Positions 54,279 through 63,389 of a DNA stretch of 64,000 nt are shown here, in pieces. Below the pieces are notes generated by a model, which did not search any database, was not told where the DNA came from, and saw nothing but the letters and a program-made list of their open reading frames with translations. Source of the DNA: Flavobacterium sp. NKUCC04_CG (GTDB lineage: Bacteria > Bacteroidota > Bacteroidia > Flavobacteriales > Flavobacteriaceae); contig NZ_JAHKRA010000005.1 of the NCBI RefSeq assembly GCF_019345525.1, positions 124,001 to 188,000 of the forward strand, given 5' to 3'. Made by a program: the position numbers and the translations under genes. Positions within the stretch are counted from its first letter, which is position 1; each line of letters starts with the position of its first letter.

Positions 54279-54286
54279 TATTTTTG
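54279..54286 (+). promoter_or_regulatory. -7 promoter box of sucC
   Basis: TATTTTTG, a perfect TAnnTTTG, 36 bases before the start codon. Confidence 0.6.
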
Positions 54287-54322
54287 TAATCAGTTTATAT
54301 TTAAAGCTAAACATATTTCACT

Positions 54323-55516
54323 ATGAATTTACACGAATTTCAAGGTAAACAAATATTAGCAAGTTACGGAGTAAGAGTACAACGTGGCTATGTTGCTAAC
54401 AATGCGGAAGAAGCGGTTGAAAAAGCAAAACAATTAACGGAAGAAACAGGTACTTCTTGGTACGTGATCAAAGCTCAAATCCACGCAGGTGGACGCGGTA
54501 AAGGTGGAGGCGTTAAATTGGCTAAAAATTTAGATCAAGTAAAAGAAATTGCTGGTCAAATTATTGGTATGGACTTAATTACTCCGCAAACTCCCCCACA
54601 AGGTAAAAAAGTAAACCGCGTTTTAGTAGCTGAAGATGTTTATTACCCTGGAGCAAGCGAACCATCTGAATTTTATATGTCTGTATTATTAGACCGTTCA
54701 AATGGACGTAACATGATTATGTATTCTACTGAAGGTGGTATGGATATCGAAGATGTTGCTGAAAACACACCGCATTTAATTTTTAAAGAAGAAGTAGATC
54801 CTAGTGTAGGACTTCAAGGATTTCAAGCAAGAAGAATTGCTTTTAACTTAGGTCTTTCTGGAAACGCTTTTAAAGAAATGGTTAAATTCGTTGATGCACT
54901 TTACAATGCTTATGTTGGAAGTGATTCATCTATGTTTGAAATTAACCCGGTATTAAAAACATCTGATGATAAAATTTTAGCTGTTGATGCTAAAGTTTCT
55001 TTAGATGACAATGCTCTTTACAGACAAAAAGAATATGCTGATATGCGTGATATCTCTGAGGAAAACCCAATAGAGGTAGAAGCAAAAGAAGTAGGTTTAA
55101 ACTATGTTGATTTAGATGGTACTGTTGGATGTATGGTAAACGGAGCTGGTTTGGCGATGGCTACTATGGATTTAATTAAATATGCCGGTTTTGAACCAGC
55201 TAACTTCTTGGACGTAGGTGGAACTGCAGATGCTAAACGTGTTGAAACGGCTTTCCGCATTATCTTAAAAGATCCAAATGTTAAAGCAATTTTGATTAAC
55301 ATTTTTGGAGGAATCGTTCGTTGTGACCGTGTTGCTCAAGGTGTTGTTGACGCTTATAAAAACATGGGAGACACTATTAAAGTGCCAATCATTGTACGTC
55401 TTCAAGGTACCAATGCAGAAATTGCAAAAGAATTAATCGATAACTCAGGTATGCCAATTTTATCTGCAGTAGAATTTCAAGAAGCTGCTGACCAAGTTAA
55501 AGCTGCTTTATCTTAA
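54323..55516 (+). CDS. sucC: Succinate-CoA ligase (ADP-forming) beta subunit
   Basis: TCA-cycle enzyme subunit for substrate-level phosphorylation. It has 397 residues. The ATP-grasp domain opens MNLHEFQGKQILASYGV; AQIHAGGRGKGGGVK is the adenine/phosphate loop; GCMVNGAGLAMATMDLIKYAGFEPANFLDVGG is the CoA/subunit interface, and the late FGGIVRCDRVA is conserved. The sucD partner is not next to it; the next genes are unrelated, as in other flavobacteria where sucC and sucD are separate. Confidence 0.97.
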   Translation: MNLHEFQGKQILASYGVRVQRGYVANNAEEAVEKAKQLTEETGTSWYVIKAQIHAGGRGKGGGVKLAKNLDQVKEIAGQIIGMDLITPQTPPQGKKVNRVLVAEDVYYPGASEPSEFYMSVLLDRSNGRNMIMYSTEGGMDIEDVAENTPHLIFKEEVDPSVGLQGFQARRIAFNLGLSGNAFKEMVKFVDALYNAYVGSDSSMFEINPVLKTSDDKILAVDAKVSLDDNALYRQKEYADMRDISEENPIEVEAKEVGLNYVDLDGTVGCMVNGAGLAMATMDLIKYAGFEPANFLDVGGTADAKRVETAFRIILKDPNVKAILINIFGGIVRCDRVAQGVVDAYKNMGDTIKVPIIVRLQGTNAEIAKELIDNSGMPILSAVEFQEAADQVKAALS

Positions 55517-55534
55517 TCGATAAACTATTATATT

Positions 55535-55622
55535 TAAAAAGCCCAAATCTTATGATTTGGGCTTTTTTATTTATTATATAAAAAAAGGGCCCTTTTGAGT
55601 TAATTCACAAAGGGCCCTTTTA
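55535..55622. terminator. Two adjacent hairpin terminators
   Basis: AAAGCCCAAATC-ttat-GATTTGGGCTTTTTT (55535-55568) and AAAAAGGGCCCTTTT ... AAAGGGCCCTTTT (55581-55622). Each is bidirectional; the first mostly serves sucC and the second the minus-strand DUF1456 gene. Confidence 0.85.
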
Positions 55623-55662
55623 TATTTTTTATTGAAACGAATCACAACATGTTTAAATTGAT

Positions 55663-56109
55663 TTATTCGTTGTCTTTCTTCTTCGGTTTTCCATTATTAT
55701 ATTTAATGTTTCCAAGTGGATTAAATTTTTTATTTTTTAAATCACCCTTTTTATCCTTTGATTTAGAAAAGGTTTTTGGTTTTGATGGAGGAGGAGTAGC
55801 TGTACTCGCTCTTCTATCTTTATTATCAAAATCTTTAGGAGGGGTTGCTTTATGAGTTTTTATTACATCAAGCGGAACTTTAGGTTCTTCTTTAGTGCCT
55901 CTCAAATGTATAACCAATGCATTTAAAAAATTGCGCAATACCTGATCACCACATTCCACATACTTTGGATGTTCTGGAGCTCTAAAAAAATTCCCGATTT
56001 CTCCTTTAGAGATTCTAAAATCTACCAATTCCAGAATTTCTATGATTTGATCATCGCGCAATTGTAAAGCAACACGTAATTTTTTAAATATATCGTTATT
56101 TGTCATCAT
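55663..56109 (-). CDS. DUF1456-family protein
   Basis: A 148-residue protein. The first half carries the DUF1456 (YehS-like) repeat: MTNNDIFKKLRVALQLRDDQIIEI and ISKGEIGNFFRAPEHPKYVECGDQVLRNFLNAL. The second half is a lysine- and proline-rich disordered tail (KNKKFNPLG, GKPKKKDNE). E. coli YehS has two copies of the repeat (about 156 residues); here a basic tail replaces the end, which may bind nucleic acid (inference). Confidence 0.82.
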   Translation of the reverse strand: MMTNNDIFKKLRVALQLRDDQIIEILELVDFRISKGEIGNFFRAPEHPKYVECGDQVLRNFLNALVIHLRGTKEEPKVPLDVIKTHKATPPKDFDNKDRRASTATPPPSKPKTFSKSKDKKGDLKNKKFNPLGNIKYNNGKPKKKDNE

Positions 56110-56187
56110 CGAAATTAGTTTTTACAAAAGTACGATTTTTATGTCTATTTTTCTATAAGTCTATACGCATAACTGCATCGACGCTCA

Positions 56188-58170
56188 TCACATTTTTTCC
56201 TTTAAAATTTTAATTTCATCTCGAAGTTTAGCGGCTTGCATAAAATCCAAATCCTTAGCAGCTACTTCCATGGCTTTGCGCTTTTCGCGAATTGCTTTTT
56301 CGATCTCTGTCTTAGACATGTATTTTAGACTATTTTCAGCAACCGCGGCAAAATGTGTCGTTGGATCGGAAAGTAAATCCTTAGTCAATTCTCCGGAAAT
56401 TTTTTTATTTAGCGCTTTCGGTTCTAAACCGTGCTCGATATTATAGGTGTGTTGTTTTGTGCGTCTGTATTCCGTTTCATCTAAGGTTTTCTGCATACTA
56501 TCTGTGATTTTATCAGCATACATAATCGCCCTACCGTTGATGTTTCGCGCTGCACGACCAACCGTTTGAGTCAAAGACCGATGGCTGCGCAAAAAGCCTT
56601 CTTTGTCGGCATCCAAAATGGCAACCAAAGACACTTCTGGTAAATCCAAACCTTCCCTTAATAAATTGACTCCTATCAATACATCAAAAATGCCCTTTCT
56701 AAGATCTTGCATAATCTCGACACGCTCTAAGGTATCGATATCCGAATGTATATAACGACATCGAATAGACATACGATCCAAGTATTTTGCCAATTCCTCC
56801 GCCATTCTCTTGGTTAAGGTGGTTACTAGAACCCGTTCGTCTGCTTCGACACGTTTTTGAATTTCTTCAATCAAATCATCAATCTGGTTTAAACTAGGAC
56901 GTACTTCAATAATCGGGTCTAACAATCCAGTGGGCCGAATTACTTGCTCCACAAATACACCTTCACATTTTTCCAATTCGTAATTAGCAGGAGTAGCCGA
57001 AACGTAAATCACTTGATTCTGCATGCTTTCAAACTCCTCAAATTTCAAGGGCCTGTTATCCATAGCCGCAGGTAGTCTAAAACCATATTCAACCAGGTTT
57101 TCTTTACGCGATCGATCACCTCCATACATCGCGTGAACTTGCGAAATAGTCACGTGACTTTCGTCAACAACCATCAAATAATCACTGGGAAAATAATCCA
57201 ACAAACAAAATGGTCTAGTTCCAGGCATACGCCCATCCAAATACCTAGAATAGTTTTCTATACCCGAACAGTATCCCAGTTCCCGAATCATTTCTAAGTC
57301 AAAATTGGTACGCTCTTCCAATCTTTTGGCTTCCAAATGCTTTCCAATTTCCTTAAAATAATCTACTTGTTTAACCAAATCCTGCTGAATTTCCCAAATG
57401 GCATTTTGTAATACATCAGGTGAAGTCACAAACATATTCGCAGGATAAATATTTAATTGCGTATATTTCTCAATTACCTGAGAGTCTTTAGGGTTAAAAA
57501 CTTCAATATCCTCAATTTCATCCCCAAAAAAGTGAATGCGAAAAGGGTTATCGGCATAGCTAGGAAAAACTTCTACCGTATCTCCCTTTATTCGAAAGGT
57601 TCCCGGGGTAAAATCAGCTTCGGTTCGCGAATACAAACTCTGCACCAAACGATGTAAAAATTGGGTACGACTGATTACTTGGTCCAACTCAATACTCACG
57701 ACATTTTTCTGAAATTCAATCGGATTACCAATACCGTATAGACAGGAAACTGAAGCTACAACAATAATATCGCGTCTTCCAGACAAAAGCGATGAAGTAG
57801 TACTTAACCTCATTTTTTCCAACTCTTCATTAATCGAAAGGTCTTTTTCTATATAAGTTCCCGTTACCGGTATAAAAGCTTCCGGCTGATAGTAATCGTA
57901 ATACGACACAAAATATTCTACCGCGTTATTGGGGAAAAATTGTTTAAACTCCGAATAGAGCTGGGCCGCTAAAGTTTTATTATGAGCTAAAACCAAAGTA
58001 GGTTTTTGTACTTCTTGAATAACATTGGCAATAGTAAATGTTTTCCCAGAGCCCGTAACACCGAGTAAAGTCTGGTATTTTTCTTGATCTAGTATGCCCT
58101 GTGTTAGTTTCTGTATGGCACTTGGCTGGTCACCAGTAGGTTGGTAATCCGATACTACTTTAAATTCCAT
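56188..58170 (-). CDS. uvrB: Excinuclease ABC subunit UvrB
   Basis: Damage-verifying ATPase of nucleotide excision repair. It has 660 residues from ATG 58170. Walker A is GVTGSGKT (37-44); YYDYYQPEA is the beta-hairpin; the helicase motifs LVLAHNKTLAA and VGRAARN follow, and the C-terminal UVR domain (near residue 625) ends MQAAKLRDEIKILKEKM. An open frame to 58251 exists, but its extra part crosses the terminator of the upstream ompA gene, so the ATG at 58170 is the real start. Confidence 0.97.
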   Translation of the reverse strand: MEFKVVSDYQPTGDQPSAIQKLTQGILDQEKYQTLLGVTGSGKTFTIANVIQEVQKPTLVLAHNKTLAAQLYSEFKQFFPNNAVEYFVSYYDYYQPEAFIPVTGTYIEKDLSINEELEKMRLSTTSSLLSGRRDIIVVASVSCLYGIGNPIEFQKNVVSIELDQVISRTQFLHRLVQSLYSRTEADFTPGTFRIKGDTVEVFPSYADNPFRIHFFGDEIEDIEVFNPKDSQVIEKYTQLNIYPANMFVTSPDVLQNAIWEIQQDLVKQVDYFKEIGKHLEAKRLEERTNFDLEMIRELGYCSGIENYSRYLDGRMPGTRPFCLLDYFPSDYLMVVDESHVTISQVHAMYGGDRSRKENLVEYGFRLPAAMDNRPLKFEEFESMQNQVIYVSATPANYELEKCEGVFVEQVIRPTGLLDPIIEVRPSLNQIDDLIEEIQKRVEADERVLVTTLTKRMAEELAKYLDRMSIRCRYIHSDIDTLERVEIMQDLRKGIFDVLIGVNLLREGLDLPEVSLVAILDADKEGFLRSHRSLTQTVGRAARNINGRAIMYADKITDSMQKTLDETEYRRTKQHTYNIEHGLEPKALNKKISGELTKDLLSDPTTHFAAVAENSLKYMSKTEIEKAIREKRKAMEVAAKDLDFMQAAKLRDEIKILKEKM

Positions 58171-58218
58171 AGGGCTAATTTTTTCAAAATTAAGTAATAA
58201 TCCTAAAAGAAAGGTATA

Positions 58219-58249
58219 AAAAAAGCGCAAGTCTAACTTGCGCTTTTTC
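58219..58249 (-). terminator. Terminator of the OmpA-type porin gene
   Basis: AAAAAGCGCAAGT-cta-ACTTGCGCTTTTT, 26 bases after the stop. Confidence 0.88.
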
Positions 58250-58275
58250 AAATAATATTATAAAATTCTAACGAA

Positions 58276-59526
58276 TTATTTTACTTTGAAAACTACTCTA
58301 CGAGCAATTTCACGAGCTTTGTTAGAAGATTTTTCAACTGAATCATCGATTCCGTTACCTTTTACAGAAATTTTAGAAGCAGCAACACCTGATTTTTCTA
58401 AAATATTTTTCACTGCAGTAGCACGTTTTTCAGACAATTGTTTGTTGTAGTTAGAGTTTCCTCCTACAGCATCAGCATATCCAATTACTTCAACAGAAGA
58501 AGAAGGATTACTTCTCAAATAAGTCACGATAAAGTTCATACCTTCAGTAGAAGCTGCAGTAGGTTGAGATTTGTTAAAATCAAAGTATACAGCAACGTAT
58601 CCTTTGTTTATCAATTCTTTTACTAACGCACTGTCTTCAACAGTCATAGTTTCAACTTTTTGTTTTCCGTATTTCTCCTCTAAATAAGATTCGAAACTGT
58701 CTGGAATACCGTTGTTATTTTTGTCAATTGATCTACCTTTAACATCAACCATAGCTCCAGCAGGAGTATTTGGTTCTTGATCTAAATAATCTGCAACACC
58801 ATCGTTGTCAGAGTCCATCATTTTATTCTCAACATCAGTTAATCTGTTGTCTAGTTCAGCCAACTTGTTGGTAGAAGAATCTCCATAATACCAGTCAGCA
58901 TGAGTTCCATGTGCACCTAAGTAGATAGAAAGACCTAAAGTCGCATTATAAAGATTTCCTTGTAAACCTCTAGCACTTGATACATCTGTATAACCGTCAT
59001 AACTATGGTTTTGTTGAGCATTTTTAATCATCGTAAAGTCTGCATTTAAAGCAACTCTTTCAGATAATTTCAACTGCCCTGTAATACCTGCCATAACGTT
59101 AGCCATTTGGTCGGTTCCTTTAAAACCATCGCTAGTCATCCAAGAATAACCAGCACCAGCGTGAGCTTGTATGTTTAATACTTTAGTCCACTCTTCAAAA
59201 TTAAAAACTCTACCTAAGTTAACTACCCCTTGTAAGCTAGTTCTATAGTATTGAGTTTCAAATTTTTTACTGTCATCAGCATTTTCAATCTTGTCATACC
59301 CAAAATCAGCTTTAACACCGAATTTGTTGTTAAACATGTAACGAACTCCTCCATCAGCATGGATAAACCCAAAAGTATCTGCGAAATACCCTGAAGTGAA
59401 AGGTTCAGTAGGTTTTGTTAAACCTGCATTTAAGTCAACTGACCATTTGTTGTAAGGGCGCTCTTGTGCATTCATTGATCCGAAGGCAAGAACTGTAGCT
59501 AATACTGGTAATGCAATTTTTTTCAT
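58276..59526 (-). CDS. OmpA-type outer-membrane protein with TSP3 repeats
   Basis: A 416-residue abundant outer-membrane protein. It has a signal peptide (residues 1-20, ending MNAQ), an eight-stranded barrel (about 22-200), calcium-binding thrombospondin type 3-like repeats (DSDNDGVADYLD and DKNNNGIPDSFE, about 240-285) and a C-terminal OmpA peptidoglycan-binding domain (VEVIGYADAVGGNSNYN; RRVVFKVK). A 5' leader hairpin and a perfect promoter box suggest strong expression. The gene ends at a strong terminator before uvrB. Confidence 0.93.
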   Translation of the reverse strand: MKKIALPVLATVLAFGSMNAQERPYNKWSVDLNAGLTKPTEPFTSGYFADTFGFIHADGGVRYMFNNKFGVKADFGYDKIENADDSKKFETQYYRTSLQGVVNLGRVFNFEEWTKVLNIQAHAGAGYSWMTSDGFKGTDQMANVMAGITGQLKLSERVALNADFTMIKNAQQNHSYDGYTDVSSARGLQGNLYNATLGLSIYLGAHGTHADWYYGDSSTNKLAELDNRLTDVENKMMDSDNDGVADYLDQEPNTPAGAMVDVKGRSIDKNNNGIPDSFESYLEEKYGKQKVETMTVEDSALVKELINKGYVAVYFDFNKSQPTAASTEGMNFIVTYLRSNPSSSVEVIGYADAVGGNSNYNKQLSEKRATAVKNILEKSGVAASKISVKGNGIDDSVEKSSNKAREIARRVVFKVK

Positions 59527-59550
59527 ATTTTCTTTTTTTTAATAATTACT

Positions 59551-59577
59551 CCTTAAAGTAAAATCATAACTTTAAGG
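59551..59577 (-). promoter_or_regulatory. 5'-leader hairpin of the ompA-type mRNA
   Basis: CCTTAAAG ... CTTTAAGG, perfect 8-bp stem with an 11-base loop, lying close to the predicted transcript start (near 59584) and 24 bases before the start codon. E. coli ompA has a stabilising 5' hairpin; the same role here is inferred. Confidence 0.55.
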
Positions 59578-59590
59578 TGTTGTTACTACT

Positions 59591-59599
59591 GCAAATATA
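59591..59599 (-). promoter_or_regulatory. -7 promoter box of the ompA-type gene
   Basis: The minus strand reads TATATTTGC, a perfect TAnnTTTGC. The leader is about 58 bases. Confidence 0.6.
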
Positions 59600-59732
59600 A
59601 AACAAAAAAATCTATTCATAAAAAAAAAACAGCTTATTTCAATTAAAAGTATAACTTTATTAAAATTAACACTAGTTTTAACATTTTATTTAATGATTAT
59701 AAAGGTTTTTTATAGAAACTACCCCCAAGCCT

Positions 59733-60164
59733 ATGTACATTTCAAAAATTTTCGTCACTGTCGATTGTGTTGTATTAACAAGTGAAGAATCTGGTTACCA
59801 GATATTATTAATAAAGCGAAAAAACGAGCCGTATAAAGATTCCTGGGCTTTACCCGGTGGATTTGTTGATGAAAATGAAGCGCTAGAAGTTGCTGCTGCG
59901 CGCGAACTAGAGGAGGAGACAAGTATTAAAGCAACCGAACTCCTACAAATTGGCGCTTTTGGAAAACCATTTCGAGACCCGCGTTCACATATTGTTAGTA
60001 TAGCTTATTTTACTTTACTAAAAGAGAAAGTTCCGGCCAAAGCCCAAGATGATGCTAAAGAAGTTGGTTGGTTTTCTATTAATAACTTACCTTTGCTGGC
60101 CTTTGATCATGCGGAAATTATTTCAACCGCTTTAAACAAATTTATAAATGACCAATATATATAG
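59733..60164 (+). CDS. NUDIX hydrolase
   Basis: A 143-residue NUDIX enzyme hydrolysing nucleoside-diphosphate derivatives. The NUDIX box is G-x5-E-x7-REL-x-EE starting at GGFVDENEALEV, with Thr in place of the usual Gly near the box end (EETSI); the metal-binding Glu residues are intact. It resembles the ADP-ribose pyrophosphatase/NrtR-type N-terminal domain, but lacks the winged helix of NrtR. The next gene overlaps its 3' end by 17 bases. Confidence 0.92.
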   Translation: MYISKIFVTVDCVVLTSEESGYQILLIKRKNEPYKDSWALPGGFVDENEALEVAAARELEEETSIKATELLQIGAFGKPFRDPRSHIVSIAYFTLLKEKVPAKAQDDAKEVGWFSINNLPLLAFDHAEIISTALNKFINDQYI

Positions 60165-60528
60165 GAGTAGAAGGTGGGTAAAACCAGAAGACTTAAATGC
60201 CAACAGTACTTTGTTTGGTGGAACCTTATTAGCTTGGATCTCTGAAGAAGCGGCTTCTATGGCTATCATCGATTTAGAGAACAACAAAATTGTTTCCAAA
60301 CACATGTCGGCTATTGATTTTCTGAGTACGGCCAAACAGTCTGATATCATCGAGATTCAACTGAAAGTAACGCGTTATGGAACCACATCCATTACCATGA
60401 CCTGTCAAGTCTTTAACGCAATGACCAATGAATTGATCATTACGGTTGAATCCATTACCATGGTTAATTTGGGCGAAGACGGCAAACCCGCAGCGCACGG
60501 AGTAACTAAAACCAAATCTTTTTTATAA
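60148..60528 (+). CDS. Hot-dog acyl-CoA thioesterase, copy 1
   Basis: A 126-residue YciA/BFIT-type thioesterase that cleaves acyl-CoA. The catalytic Asn/Asp region is NANSTLFGGTLLAWI; the later motif is STAKQSDIIEIQ and the end is DGKPAAHG. It overlaps the upstream NUDIX gene by 17 bases, but this start is confirmed by alignment with the adjacent paralogue (MTN...YRSRRWVKPEDLN). Confidence 0.9.
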   Translation: MTNIYRSRRWVKPEDLNANSTLFGGTLLAWISEEAASMAIIDLENNKIVSKHMSAIDFLSTAKQSDIIEIQLKVTRYGTTSITMTCQVFNAMTNELIITVESITMVNLGEDGKPAAHGVTKTKSFL

Positions 60529-60546
60529 TTTTCAATACGCTTTAGC

Positions 60547-60930
60547 ATGACCAACAATAATATTTATAAGTCGCGAAAATGGGTTAAACCAGAGGATTTA
60601 AACGCAAACAGTACCTTATTTGGAGGGCGTTTGTTAGCCTGGATTGACGAAGAAGCCGCCTTATTTGCCGTTTTAATCTTGAAAAACAGAAGAGTGGTGA
60701 CCAAATACATGACTGAAATTAATTTTATGAGTTCTGCTCGTCAGTCCGATATCATTGAAATTCAATTTGAAATCACGAAATTCGGAAAAACATCCTTGCA
60801 AATTAAATGTTCAGTTTTTAACATTATGACTAAAGAAACCATCATTACTGTAGAAGCTATTACGATGGTACATTTAGGTGAAGATGGAAAACCTTCGCCT
60901 CATGGACTTACTGATCTGGGTTGGTTTTAG
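60547..60930 (+). CDS. Hot-dog acyl-CoA thioesterase, copy 2
   Basis: A 127-residue paralogue of the previous gene, separated by 18 bases: NANSTLFGGRLLAWIDEEAA, SSARQSDIIEIQ, DGKPSPHG are conserved, while the core of the sheet has diverged, so the duplication is not recent. Its stop overlaps the convergent MscS gene by 4 bases. The pair may form homo- or hetero-hexamers (inference). Confidence 0.9.
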   Translation: MTNNNIYKSRKWVKPEDLNANSTLFGGRLLAWIDEEAALFAVLILKNRRVVTKYMTEINFMSSARQSDIIEIQFEITKFGKTSLQIKCSVFNIMTKETIITVEAITMVHLGEDGKPSPHGLTDLGWF

Positions 60931-62177
60931 TTTGCAAATTTGTCCAAATCTACAGCAGAGGGTAATTCGTAAATTTCCAAATCAAAATAGGGGACAGCTG
61001 CTATAAAATGATCGAATATGTCGGCCATTATAGCCTCGTGATTCACCCAGGTTTTATCTAGCGTAAAAGCATATATCTCCAATGGAATTCCCTTTTCTGT
61101 AGGTTGTAAATGGCGAACTAAAGTGGTCAATTCCTTATTTAAACCGGTATGATTGGCTAAATATTGGTTCATATACTTTCTCAATAATCCCAAATTGGTC
61201 ATGTTTCGACCGTTGATATGGAGTTTTTTATTGATTTTGTGTTTGGTATTGTAGTTATGGATATCAGCTTGACGGTGTTCTATAAAAGCCGCTACCAACT
61301 CAATTTCTTTATAGCGTTCTAAGTCGGCGTCGGTTAAAAATTTAACGCTGTTTTCTTTGATGTATAAAGCGCGCTTAATACGCCTACCTCCAGAATTAAA
61401 CATTCCTCTCCAGTTTTTAAAAGAATCTGAAATTAAACTGTAAGTCGGTATGGTAGTAGTAGTGTTATCAAAATTACGAACCAAAACAGTAACTAGATTG
61501 ATTTCCATAACATAACCGTCTGCTCCAAATTTTTCACTGGTAATCCAATCGCCAATTCGCACCGTGTCGTTTAAGGTTACTTGAATGCTCGCAATAAAGC
61601 CCAATATACTGTCTCTAAAAACCAATATAGTTATAGCCGACAGTGCTCCAAAAGCCGTTAATAAATCCCTGAAATTGGTACTAAACGTATTTAATAGAAT
61701 GGAAATAACTGTAAAAATCCACAAAAAAGTTATAAAAACTTGTGCTTGATTATCTATGGGTTTATCGAGAAATCTCGGTTTGGTTTTTAGGTAATCTCGT
61801 ATGGAAAATACGATGCTTTTTAAAATGTATAAGGTTAATATGGAGACAATTACAAAATACAATTTATTCCAAAGCATTAACTCTTCGAATTCTTTTAAAT
61901 AAATGTATTTTAAGGAATTATTTACTAAACTTAATGGAATAAGATGTGCCAAATAGGCATAAGCCTTATTCTGTACTAAATAAACATGGAAACGAAAACG
62001 AGAGCGGCTTGAAATAAACTTGGAAAAAGTATAAATAACTTTTTTTAAAATATAATCGAGTAAAAAACCTATGGCAAGTGCTAAAACCGTATTGATTACT
62101 AGAATTATAGAATCCACAACATCAGGCTGTAAATTCAATTCACTTAATACGTTTTTTACCCAACTATATGGAATCAT
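60927..62177 (-). CDS. Mechanosensitive channel of the MscS family (YbdG/YnaI-like)
   Basis: A 416-residue inner-membrane channel opening under osmotic downshock. Five membrane segments occupy residues 25-175; the pore-lining TM3 and the MscS beta-domain follow (GALSAITILVFRDSILGFIASIQVTLNDTVRIGDWI), with the FNNTTTTIPTYSLISDSFKNWRGM segment typical of the YbdG-like group. A soluble C-terminal domain ends at 416. It leads a run with the DUF3817 gene 13 bases upstream. Confidence 0.92.
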   Translation of the reverse strand: MIPYSWVKNVLSELNLQPDVVDSIILVINTVLALAIGFLLDYILKKVIYTFSKFISSRSRFRFHVYLVQNKAYAYLAHLIPLSLVNNSLKYIYLKEFEELMLWNKLYFVIVSILTLYILKSIVFSIRDYLKTKPRFLDKPIDNQAQVFITFLWIFTVISILLNTFSTNFRDLLTAFGALSAITILVFRDSILGFIASIQVTLNDTVRIGDWITSEKFGADGYVMEINLVTVLVRNFDNTTTTIPTYSLISDSFKNWRGMFNSGGRRIKRALYIKENSVKFLTDADLERYKEIELVAAFIEHRQADIHNYNTKHKINKKLHINGRNMTNLGLLRKYMNQYLANHTGLNKELTTLVRHLQPTEKGIPLEIYAFTLDKTWVNHEAIMADIFDHFIAAVPYFDLEIYELPSAVDLDKFAN

Positions 62178-62190
62178 ATTCTAATTTAAA

Positions 62191-62478
62191 TTAAGACGGC
62201 GATTCCGTTTTTAACATTTTGAACTCCACATAAAAAGTCCCAAAAGGTATGATAGAAGCAATGCAAATTAAGAAATATTTGGACCAGCTCCATTTTTCAT
62301 CAAACTTAAGTACCGTAGCCATTACAATATAAGCAATAAATAGAAGTCCATGAGCCATTCCAACAGGACCAACCAATTCTGGTTTATCCATAAAATACTT
62401 CATAGGCATAGCTATAAAAAATAAAGCCAACAGGGAAATCCCTTCCAAAAAAGCGATAATTTTAAAAATTTTCAACAT
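62191..62478 (-). CDS. DUF3817-family membrane protein
   Basis: A 95-residue protein with three membrane helices. It matches DUF3817: FKIIAFLEGISLLALFFIAMPMKY, GPVGMAHGLLFIAYIV and the third helix. Family members are often annotated as integral membrane proteins of unknown role. It ends 13 bases before the MscS gene, so both are co-transcribed. Confidence 0.88.
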   Translation of the reverse strand: MLKIFKIIAFLEGISLLALFFIAMPMKYFMDKPELVGPVGMAHGLLFIAYIVMATVLKFDEKWSWSKYFLICIASIIPFGTFYVEFKMLKTESPS

Positions 62479-62554
62479 GAAAAAAATGATTTTATAAGGT
62501 TATGAGTTTAGTGTACTAAAATACATTTAAAAAAAAGAAAACAAATGATTTTTA

Positions 62555-62590
62555 CAAAAAAAGGCTCGGGAATTATCCTGAGCCTCTATA
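62555..62590 (-). terminator. Terminator of the small hypothetical gene
   Basis: AGGCTCgGGA-atta-TCCtGAGCCT with A-rich/T-rich flanks, just beyond the stop at 62613. Confidence 0.85.
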
Positions 62591-62612
62591 ATTTATGATC
62601 GCTTTAAGAAAT

Positions 62613-62984
62613 TTATGCTTCTTGAAGTTTTGAGTTGTATTCTTTTAAATCAGCCACGTTATGTTTGTTACTTAAGTCAGTAAACAAAGAAAGGATATAC
62701 TGTAAGCTTTCCATATTGTTTTCCGTTACAGTTACTTTTTCCGTTTCGATTGGATTTTCTTCGTCTATAGGTTCATCTGAAGGAATATCAATCAAGAATG
62801 CACCATTTGCCAAGACGTGTTCATATGTCAAACGAATTGCTTTTACCAATATAGGATTTTCTTCTAAGAGTGCAAATTCTCTTAATTTTTTTAAGTCGGT
62901 AACAAAATCTTCTACAACAAGTCCGTTAGCAATTAAATCTGACTGAACTTTCTTGATTAATTTTTGTGCATGAGAGTTTTCCAC
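62613..62984 (-). CDS. Small conserved flavobacterial protein of unknown function
   Basis: A 123-residue soluble, acidic, helical protein (SHAQKLIKKVQSDLIANGLVVEDFVTDLKKLREF; PSDEPIDEENPIETEK in the middle). I do not recognise the family, but the composition and length look like a genuine gene. It has its own terminator and no close neighbour on its strand. Confidence 0.78.
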   Translation of the reverse strand: MENSHAQKLIKKVQSDLIANGLVVEDFVTDLKKLREFALLEENPILVKAIRLTYEHVLANGAFLIDIPSDEPIDEENPIETEKVTVTENNMESLQYILSLFTDLSNKHNVADLKEYNSKLQEA

Positions 62985-63389
62985 TGTAATATCTTTAAAT
63001 TAAAAAATCATTTTGGTTTGCAAAAATAATCTTTTCTAATTTGATTACTATTAAATTAGAATATTTTTATTGACAATAACTGTTTTTTTTAATGCACAAG
63101 ATTTATTTAAATAAAAATCAGTACAGTTTTTATAGAAACCATATTTTAGACAGACAATATGCGCATAAAGTACTATCTGAGATTTTTATTTGTTTATATA
63201 GATCACCAATTGATTAAAGGAGGTTTTTACCTTCTCTAATTGCAGATATGAATATGAACTATAATATATATTATGTAAAATAGAAAAAGAAATCCCCTGC
63301 ATCGTTTACAATAACCACTAGACTTTCTAAACTACCGGTTTTTTGTAAGTCCAATTTCTTTACATTTACGATCTTAAATATAGTTGTAC
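62985..63389. other. Intergenic region before the right-edge transporter
   Basis: AT-rich; it holds divergent promoters. A TTG-N18-TACATTTAC arrangement at 63345-63371 is the probable promoter of the transporter gene. No other structure seen. Confidence 0.45.
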
